Positions 58,447 to 64,000 of a DNA stretch of 64,000 nucleotides are shown here, in pieces. A program made the position numbers and the translations under genes. Position 1 is the stretch's first letter; every line of letters begins with the position of its first letter. The stretch comes from JAAXKN01 sp036261625 (GTDB lineage: Bacteria > Bacteroidota > Ignavibacteria > Ignavibacteriales > SURF-24): positions 1 to 64,000 of the forward strand of contig DATAKL010000001.1 of the NCBI GenBank assembly GCA_036261625.1. The letters run 5' to 3'. The notes below the pieces were generated by a model. That model saw only the letters and a program-made list of their open reading frames with translations. It was not told where the DNA came from and ran no database searches.

Positions 58447-58923
58447 TCAGCTTACTGTCTCTTTTCTCTTTCCGATAGCTTCCATTACCTCTTCGACGTG
58501 GCCATCGACTTTTACTTTCGGAAAAACTTTCATTATCCTTCCCTGTTCATCGATTATAAAGGTTGTACGTTCAATTCCCATCGATTTTTTTCCGTACATA
58601 TTTTTCTCTTTCCAAACGCCGTAGGCCTGGATTACCTTTTTATCCGGATCGCTCAGGAGCGTAAAAGGCAGATTATATTTAGATGTAAATTTCCTGTGCG
58701 ATTCCTCACTGTCGGCGCTTAGGCCCAGAATAACGGCATTCAGGCCCCCGAAGGCCGGCAGATTGTCCCTGAAGCTGCAGGCTTCCTTTGTGCAGCCCGG
58801 TGTATCGTCTTTAGGATAAAAGTAGAGGACTACTTTTTTTCCGAGGAAATCCTCAAGAGAAACGGTATTTCCGTTAGTATCTTTTAATGTAAACTCAGGC
58901 GCTTTATCTCCCTCTTTGAGCAT
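58447..58923 (-). CDS. bcp: Thioredoxin-dependent peroxiredoxin (Bcp/PrxQ)
   Basis: 158 aa. Reduces peroxides, including lipid hydroperoxides. YFYPKDDTPGCTKEACSFRD holds the peroxidatic Cys44 and, five residues on, the resolving Cys49, the arrangement of atypical 2-Cys Bcp proteins. The ERTTFIIDEQG segment is usual. It is 73 bp upstream of the PTPS gene and may share the transcript. Confidence 0.95.
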   Translation of the reverse strand: MLKEGDKAPEFTLKDTNGNTVSLEDFLGKKVVLYFYPKDDTPGCTKEACSFRDNLPAFGGLNAVILGLSADSEESHRKFTSKYNLPFTLLSDPDKKVIQAYGVWKEKNMYGKKSMGIERTTFIIDEQGRIMKVFPKVKVDGHVEEVMEAIGKRKETVS

Positions 58924-58956
58924 ATTGTCTCCTAATTAGTTTTAACATTTTAAAAT

Positions 58957-59021
58957 AAAAGGAAAGTTCCTCTTTAGATTTAGACCCGGAAACTTCTTTT
59001 TCCAGGCTGAACTTTCCTTTT
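58957..59021 (-). terminator. Long hairpin after dodecin
   Basis: AAAAGGAAAGTTC (58957-58969) and GAACTTTCCTTTT (59009-59021) form a perfect 13-bp stem around a 39-nt loop. The minus strand continues into TTTTATTTT. Inside the loop TTTAGATTTAGAC occurs, a sequence also seen upstream of fur. Confidence 0.6.
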
Positions 59022-59037
59022 CTGAACTGGAACTTCT

Positions 59038-59241
59038 TTATTCTGATATCTTCCTGCCGATTTTAACTGTAACCTGGAACTCTATTTTCCCATCCTGTGT
59101 AACGCGCCCTCTTTCTTCTACCACGTGGAACCATGCCACCTGGCGGCTTTTATTTGCTTCCATTACGGCATTTTTTACAGCATCTGAGGAGCTTTCCAAA
59201 GAAATGCCAACAATTTCGATAATTTCAAATGTTTTTGACAT
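59038..59241 (-). CDS. Dodecin
   Basis: 67 aa from the ATG at 59239-59241, which has GGAAGAAGG upstream; the longer open frame to 59463 is not needed. It shows the complete dodecin sequence: EIIEIVGISLESSSDAVKNAV and FHVVEERGRVTQDGKIEFQVTVKIG. Dodecins form dodecamers that store flavin (FMN/riboflavin) or CoA. It is divergent from the fur-feoAB operon. Confidence 0.93.
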   Translation of the reverse strand: MSKTFEIIEIVGISLESSSDAVKNAVMEANKSRQVAWFHVVEERGRVTQDGKIEFQVTVKIGRKISE

Positions 59242-59407
59242 AAGCCTTCTTCCTGTTAGATTGTTGAAAATAGTACAAGTTACAATAAGATCATGAAAAT
59301 TCTGCATAAACTCAAAACTTTTTTTCCGCCTGAGGCTTTTTTCCTCTCCTTTTTGAGACTTCTGCATCTGCAGAAAAAGAAAAACAGATAAAATTATTCT
59401 GTTAGTA

Positions 59408-59436
59408 TTGCTTCTAAGGATAAAAAATTCTATTTT
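59408..59436 (+). promoter_or_regulatory. Candidate promoter of fur-feoAB
   Basis: TTGCTT (59408-59413), 17 nt, TATTTT (59431-59436). The boxes are partial matches to the sigma-70 consensus. GACTAAATCTAAAT follows at 59443-59456, between the -10 and the start codon, where an iron-responsive repressor could sit. Confidence 0.35.
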
Positions 59437-59472
59437 TACACAGACTAAATCTAAATAACACACGAAACAAAA

Positions 59473-59919
59473 TTGAAAGCAGAAGCCGAAGAAAAATTCC
59501 GGGAATTCCTTAAAAACGGAAAGAACCGCATCACACCTGAAAGATTTGAGGTATTAAATGCTGCCCTGGACTACCAGGGGCATTTCGGGGCTGACGACCT
59601 CTATATCGCCATGAAAAAAATGAACTCAGGCGTCTCCCGGGCCACCGTCTATAATACCGTGGAACTCCTCGAACAATCCCATATCATTTCCAAAAGAAAT
59701 TTTGGCGACAATATGAACCGCTATGAAAGCTCATTCGGTAAAAAAAACCACGAGCACCTGGTATGCACAAACTGCGGGAAAATCATTGAATTCAGTACGC
59801 CTGAACTGGACTATATCATCGAAAAGGTCTGCCGGAAGGAAGGCTTTGAGATGACTAACTACACTTTTAACATTTTCGGCAGATGTTCAGATAATAATTG
59901 CAGTAATAAAGATGAATAA
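59473..59919 (+). CDS. Fur-family iron-responsive regulator
   Basis: 148 aa, starting at TTG 59473 (no nearer ATG). The winged helix is NRITPERFEVLNAAL followed by VSRATVYNTVELLE. The metal-binding part has HEHLVCTNCGKIIEF (structural zinc Cys pair) and a C-terminal CSDNNC. It is directly upstream of feoA, overlapping it by 8 bp, so it most likely senses iron and represses the feo operon including itself. Zn or peroxide paralogues (Zur, PerR) cannot be fully excluded, but the neighbourhood favours Fur. Confidence 0.88.
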   Translation: MKAEAEEKFREFLKNGKNRITPERFEVLNAALDYQGHFGADDLYIAMKKMNSGVSRATVYNTVELLEQSHIISKRNFGDNMNRYESSFGKKNHEHLVCTNCGKIIEFSTPELDYIIEKVCRKEGFEMTNYTFNIFGRCSDNNCSNKDE

Positions 59920-60133
59920 TACATTGGATAAGGCAAAAAAAGGCACGTATATAACGGTGCTTTCACTCCCCCAGGGACTGCTTAAAGTTCAGCTCATCAG
60001 GCTTGGAATTACTGAAGGCTCAAAGGTCTATTGCGTCGAAAGGCTTCCGGGGGGAACCGTAGTCCTGCAGAAAAGCAGGCAGGAAATTGCCATCGGATAC
60101 GACCTGGCAAAAAAGATTAAAATTGCAAATTGA
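59912..60133 (+). CDS. feoA: Ferrous iron transport protein A
   Basis: 73 aa, a small SH3-like protein (TYITVLSLPQGLLKVQLIRLG, GGTVVLQKSRQEIAIGYDLAKKI). It helps FeoB in Fe(II) uptake at the inner membrane. It overlaps fur by 8 bp; feoB starts 29 bp later. Confidence 0.9.
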   Translation: MNNTLDKAKKGTYITVLSLPQGLLKVQLIRLGITEGSKVYCVERLPGGTVVLQKSRQEIAIGYDLAKKIKIAN

Positions 60134-60162
60134 GTTTGCTTAAAATTAAACAGTAAAACAAT

Positions 60163-62205
60163 ATGAAGTCAGATACTATTATAAATAAACTACACAATGA
60201 CTGCCATCCCCATTTAGACGTCAAGGAAGTTCTGGGATCTTCCACGGGAAGTAATAAGGTAGTTCTTGCCGGCAACCCGAACGTGGGTAAATCGCTTTTC
60301 TTTAATTACTTAAGCGGAATGTACGTCGACGTTTCAAACTTCCCCGGTACAACAATTTCCATTACAAAAGGCACATACAAGGATTATGAGATATTCGATA
60401 CCCCGGGCGTCTACGGGGTTTCGTCTTTTAATGACGAGGAAAAAGTTGCCCGCGATATCATACTCTCGGGCGATGTAGTCCTGAACGTTGTGAACGCCCT
60501 GCACCTGGAACGCGATCTTTTCCTTACCATGCAGCTTATTGAGATGGGAAAAAAGATGACCGTGTTCTTAAACTTCAGCGATGAGGTAAAGAAAAGGAAA
60601 ATCAGAATTGACGTAAAACGCCTCTCAGAACTTCTGGGCGTGGAGGTAATTGAATCTTCAGCAGTAACCAAGGCCGGATTCGACAAGATCGAATACGCCA
60701 TTGAAAATGCCCGCGAGGGAAACCAGTCGCCTGAACTTCACCACCTTTTGCATAATACGCTCGACCGCGTCGGCACACAAGCCGAAGCCCTCATTATACT
60801 TGAAGGCGATGAAATTATTGCTGAAAAGCACGGCATTCCTCCCGGAAATGCCGACCAGAGAGAAGCAATTTACATCAACCGCAGAAATACGGTAAATGAA
60901 ATTGTAAGCGAAGTTGAGTTTGAGGACTCCAGGAAGGGTGAATTCTTCAATAAGCTGGGGCGCATGGCCATAAACCCCTATACTGGAATTCCCATACTGG
61001 CCGTTGTGCTTATACTTGTTTATTTCTTTATAGGGGACTTTATTTCTCAACGTGTGGAAAAATATACGGAGAACACCCTTGGCAAGGGACAGTTTGAGTA
61101 TTATGTAAAATCCTTTGTAGGCAAGTATACTCCGGTAGACATTTCAGTTGATATACAGGACGGCAGCGGCAATTCCATCTCTGTAAAAGATTTTAATTTC
61201 CCCGATGGGCTAAATGCCGACCCGCAGAAGGTCTCGGAGTTTAAGCAGGTCTCGGCCCCTCACAGCTCAACTACCTCATTTGAATTCAAAAACCCCATCG
61301 TCAGGCTTTTCTTCGGTGAGTTCGGCATAATTACAATGACCGTCACCTATCTTCTGTTCATGCTGCTGCCTCTTGTTGCTGCATTTTACTTTGTCATGGC
61401 TCTTCTTGAAGATTCGGGTTATCTGCCCCGCCTGGCAACAATGCTCGACCGCTCCTTGAATAAACTTGGCTTAAACGGAAGAGCCGTCATTCCACTCATA
61501 CTGGGGTTCGGATGTGTAACGATGGCAACCATTACAACGCGGCTCCTGGGTACGGAAAGAGAAAAGACAATCGTAACAGCTATCCTGCAGTTTGTTATTC
61601 CCTGTTCGGCTCAGCTCGCAGTTATTGCAGTTTTAATGAGCATGGCAGGAGCCGTGCCCTTTACAATTTATGTCGTTACAATTATAACCGTACTTGTTGT
61701 GCTTTCGACACTGCTTAACCGGTTTCTGCCCGGCGAAAGCTCCCCTCTTCTGATAGATCTTCCTGCAATGAGGCTTCCCAGAATGGATAACATCTTTAAG
61801 AAGATGTTCTACAGAACATACGGGTTCATGAAGGAAGCCAGTTTCTGGTTCTTCGTCGGGGCACTCGCCGTGGGAATTATGCAGCTTACGGGACTCCTTA
61901 CGGTATGGCAGGATATACTGAAGCCATTTACAACCATGTGGCTCAAACTTCCCAAGGAGGCCGCAAATGCATTCGTAATGGGAATGGTCAGGCGTGACTT
62001 CGGTGCCGCGGGACTTTTCCATCTTAAATTAAGCCCGATGCAGATAACCGTTGCAATAACAACAATTACTCTTTTCGTCCCCTGCATAGCTTCATTTGTC
62101 ATAATGTTAAAAGAAAGAGGCTGGAAACAGGGAATGATAATCTGGGGCGGAACCTGGATTTTCGCATTTTTAGTGGGCGGAATATTAGCACAAATATTTA
62201 TTTAA
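60163..62205 (+). CDS. feoB: Ferrous iron transporter FeoB, divergent subtype
   Basis: 680 aa. The G domain shows GNPNVGKS (G1), a switch I of VDVSNFPGTT, DTPGVYG (G3) and LNFSDEVKK in the G4 position (N-x-x-D). A helical spacer, then the membrane domain, with a ~95-residue extramembrane insertion (~305-385) before the main helices. The gate motifs are unusual: GFGCVTMATITTRLLG where E. coli FeoB has GFGCNVPA, and IPCSAQLAVIA instead of SCGARLPVYA. RRDFGAAGLFHL is a feature of this same variant group. It should import Fe(II) with FeoA; the altered gates may mean different specificity. Confidence 0.9.
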   Translation: MKSDTIINKLHNDCHPHLDVKEVLGSSTGSNKVVLAGNPNVGKSLFFNYLSGMYVDVSNFPGTTISITKGTYKDYEIFDTPGVYGVSSFNDEEKVARDIILSGDVVLNVVNALHLERDLFLTMQLIEMGKKMTVFLNFSDEVKKRKIRIDVKRLSELLGVEVIESSAVTKAGFDKIEYAIENAREGNQSPELHHLLHNTLDRVGTQAEALIILEGDEIIAEKHGIPPGNADQREAIYINRRNTVNEIVSEVEFEDSRKGEFFNKLGRMAINPYTGIPILAVVLILVYFFIGDFISQRVEKYTENTLGKGQFEYYVKSFVGKYTPVDISVDIQDGSGNSISVKDFNFPDGLNADPQKVSEFKQVSAPHSSTTSFEFKNPIVRLFFGEFGIITMTVTYLLFMLLPLVAAFYFVMALLEDSGYLPRLATMLDRSLNKLGLNGRAVIPLILGFGCVTMATITTRLLGTEREKTIVTAILQFVIPCSAQLAVIAVLMSMAGAVPFTIYVVTIITVLVVLSTLLNRFLPGESSPLLIDLPAMRLPRMDNIFKKMFYRTYGFMKEASFWFFVGALAVGIMQLTGLLTVWQDILKPFTTMWLKLPKEAANAFVMGMVRRDFGAAGLFHLKLSPMQITVAITTITLFVPCIASFVIMLKERGWKQGMIIWGGTWIFAFLVGGILAQIFI

Positions 62206-62264
62206 GTCAGAATTTTATTTCAGCTTAGATGTCCAAATCTAACCTGGATTACTCCGAATAATAT

Positions 62265-62300
62265 AAATGGAGGCCTTGTGGTAACACAGCCTCCATTTTT
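62265..62300 (+). terminator. Terminator of fur-feoAB
   Basis: AAATGGAGGC pairs with GCCTCCATTT (10 bp) around an inner TGTG-GTAA-CACA mini-hairpin, followed by TTTTTCTTTT. It lies 60 bp past feoB. Confidence 0.9.
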
Positions 62301-62420
62301 CTTTTCTGTTAAACCGTTTTTCAGAGGCCGCTCCCCCAGGGCGAACTATCACTTGCTTCGGATTAAATTTTTTCCAATCTTACAGGAAAATATTTCAAAA
62401 CCATTTTCCGGGGGCTTCCA

Positions 62421-64000
62421 ATGCGCAAGCTGTTACTTCCAGCAGTCGTTTCCATTTTGTTTTTTGGTTTTTTATCCTATGGCGGCCACAAAGATAAAAG
62501 ACATGCCTCTCCGGCCATTACGGCAAATGAAATTCAGTTTCATGTAAACTACCTTGCCTCTGATGAATTAAAGGGAAGACAAAACGGAAGTGAGGGCGCT
62601 GAACTGGCAGCAGGCTACATTGAACAGGAATTTGAAAGCTACGGTCTTAAGCCCTTTTTCAGCGGAAGTTTTTCCCAGGAATTTCCGTTCATTGCAGGCG
62701 TTGAGATGACGGGAGACAACAGCCTTGCATTAAAGATAAATAACAGTGAAAAGCAGCTTAAATTGAACGAAGAATATGTAACAGCCCCATTTTCAGATAA
62801 CGTTTCTTATTCCGGGGCTGTGGTCTTTGCGGGCTACAGCATCTCGGCGCCTGAGCTGAACTACGATGACTACGTGGGCATTGACGTTAAGGGTAAAATC
62901 GTCCTTGCATTAAAATATAACCCTGAGATAGATAACCCCCACTCAAAATTCGAAAAATATTCGGAACTGCGCCTGAAGGCAAAAACAGCCAGAGATAAAG
63001 GCGCCCTCGGGATAATTTTTGTTAACGGATACATGCCCAAAGACGACGAGGACAAACTCATGCCGCTCCGCTACGACGGCGCCCCGGCAGTAAAGAATTT
63101 TGCAGCCATGCAGATTAAAAGATCAGCTGCCGATGAGATCTTTAAGGGCGAGGGACTAAACTTTAAGCAGTATCAGCACGCTATAAATGACTCACTCAGA
63201 CCCGCTTCATTTGTGCTTAAAAATACCACTCTAAGTCTCAGGACAGGGGTGATGAAAATTGAGAAAACGGGGCGAAACATTGCGGGCATTTTACCCGGGA
63301 GGGATCCAAAGCTTAAAAATGAATACATTGTCCTGGGCGCCCATTACGACCACCTTGGAATGGGAGAAACCGGCTCATTGTACAAGGGCTCTGAACCTAT
63401 GATCCATAACGGGGCTGACGACAATGCATCCGGCGTTGCAGGGCTCCTGGAACTGGCTGAAAGGTTTTCTTCTGTTAAAGACGCTCTTAAAAGAAGCATC
63501 ATATTTGTGTCATTTGCCGGTGAGGAGCTTGGTGTAATAGGATCAACCTACTTTGTAAATCACTTCCCTGATTCATTAAAAAGCATTAAATCCATGCTGA
63601 ACCTGGATATGATAGGAAGAATGAACAGCGAGAACAACCTCGTAGTAAACGGCTCCGGGACTTCCTCCATCTGGAATGACCTTCTTACCAAAACCAACTC
63701 CAGCTACAATTTTAAGCTCTCTTTAAGTGAGGACGGCTACCTGGGAAGCGACCAGGCATCATTTGCTGCCAAGGACATACCGGTTCTCTTTTTCTTTACA
63801 GGAATCCATAACGACTATCACCGCCCTACAGATGATGCCGACAAAATAAATTCCTTGATGGAGGAAAAGGTTGTAAACTACGTCTACGATGTTGCCGCAT
63901 ATCTCGATTCAGCAAAAAAGAACCCCGATTATGTAAAAGTTGCCCGTAAGGACACCGGAGGCAGCATGAAGTTTAAGGTCTACGTCGGCACAATTCCCGA
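62421..64000 (+). CDS. M28-family metallopeptidase, cut by the window end
   Basis: From ATG 62421, open to the end (526 codons seen). A signal peptide (MRKLLLPAVVSILFFGFLSYGG, core LLLPAVVSILFFGF) is followed by an N-terminal region (YLASDELKGRQNGSEG), a PA insert (VVFAGYSISAPEL, GKIVLALKYNPE) and the zinc aminopeptidase core. GAHYDHLGMG, NGADDNASGVAG, FAGEELGVIGS and NLDMIGRMN supply the ligands His, Asp, Glu, Glu and Asp. The last visible residues VYVGTIPD look like the start of a C-terminal PDZ domain, as in many secreted M28 peptidases. It is periplasmic or secreted. Confidence 0.9.
   Translation, partial: MRKLLLPAVVSILFFGFLSYGGHKDKRHASPAITANEIQFHVNYLASDELKGRQNGSEGAELAAGYIEQEFESYGLKPFFSGSFSQEFPFIAGVEMTGDNSLALKINNSEKQLKLNEEYVTAPFSDNVSYSGAVVFAGYSISAPELNYDDYVGIDVKGKIVLALKYNPEIDNPHSKFEKYSELRLKAKTARDKGALGIIFVNGYMPKDDEDKLMPLRYDGAPAVKNFAAMQIKRSAADEIFKGEGLNFKQYQHAINDSLRPASFVLKNTTLSLRTGVMKIEKTGRNIAGILPGRDPKLKNEYIVLGAHYDHLGMGETGSLYKGSEPMIHNGADDNASGVAGLLELAERFSSVKDALKRSIIFVSFAGEELGVIGSTYFVNHFPDSLKSIKSMLNLDMIGRMNSENNLVVNGSGTSSIWNDLLTKTNSSYNFKLSLSEDGYLGSDQASFAAKDIPVLFFFTGIHNDYHRPTDDADKINSLMEEKVVNYVYDVAAYLDSAKKNPDYVKVARKDTGGSMKFKVYVGTIP

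Noticed and set aside
59242..59463. Longer version of dodecin (141 aa)
   Set aside because: The family is about 67-70 aa, and the ATG at 59241 has a good ribosome site; the upstream part has no similarity.

Overview
The window is 64 kb of bacterial chromosome that most resembles a member of the Ignavibacteria/Chlorobi side of the Bacteroidota. The clues are two secreted proteins ending in a type A Por-secretion (T9SS) sorting domain with the YPNPFNPVT signature, a PorV-like outer-membrane protein, HU-SPOR and DUF4252 proteins, giant two-component propeller sensors, and a sepiapterin reductase-like enzyme that recalls Chlorobaculum. Coding density is high. I see no prophage, intact insertion sequence, CRISPR array or rRNA. 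One tRNA (Gln, CUG) is present.

Layout: 0.1-5.2 kb carries mutL, folA, thyA, a glycerate kinase and a HIT hydrolase, ending in a REP-like palindromic element. 5.3-14.8 kb carries an EF-G paralogue, a YtxG/YtxH-like pair, isocitrate dehydrogenase, a UPF0104 membrane protein, Maf, a SpoIID-like lipoprotein, a YitT protein and an acidic protein. 15-24.5 kb has a 14-blade propeller/SpoIIE phosphatase, a PflX-like radical SAM enzyme, a DUF6600-type protein and two envelope proteins. 24.6-29.4 kb has the tRNA, a small orphan transcription unit, two paralogous T9SS cargo proteins, an NHL propeller and rpmB. 29.5-39.3 kb is envelope biology: a DUF2085 membrane cluster, TonB, an HU-TM-SPOR protein, an outer-membrane barrel, a 1008-residue TPR protein and a broken DUF92 gene.

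39.6-41.5 kb is a sulfur unit (persulfide dioxygenase-rhodanese plus TauE/SafE). 41.7-46.3 kb has a PAS/GAF histidine kinase and an MbfA-like iron exporter. 47.4-49.7 kb is a compact ECF sigma / membrane protein / two DUF4252 operon with its own ECF-type promoter and a terminator. Two YtxH genes with strong sigma-70-like promoters follow, then a second propeller kinase and two envelope proteins.

55.9-58.4 kb is a translationally coupled four-gene pteridine operon: a eukaryote-like 6-pyruvoyltetrahydropterin synthase, GTP cyclohydrolase I and two short-chain reductases, one resembling Chlorobaculum sepiapterin reductase. It is best read as tetrahydrobiopterin biosynthesis. 58.4-62.3 kb has a Bcp peroxiredoxin, dodecin and a fur-feoA-feoB ferrous iron operon with a divergent FeoB. 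The window ends inside an M28 aminopeptidase gene. The most unusual items are the pteridine operon, the ECF/DUF4252 unit and the small promoter-to-terminator unit at 24.84-25.11 kb, whose short reading frame is interrupted by an amber codon.
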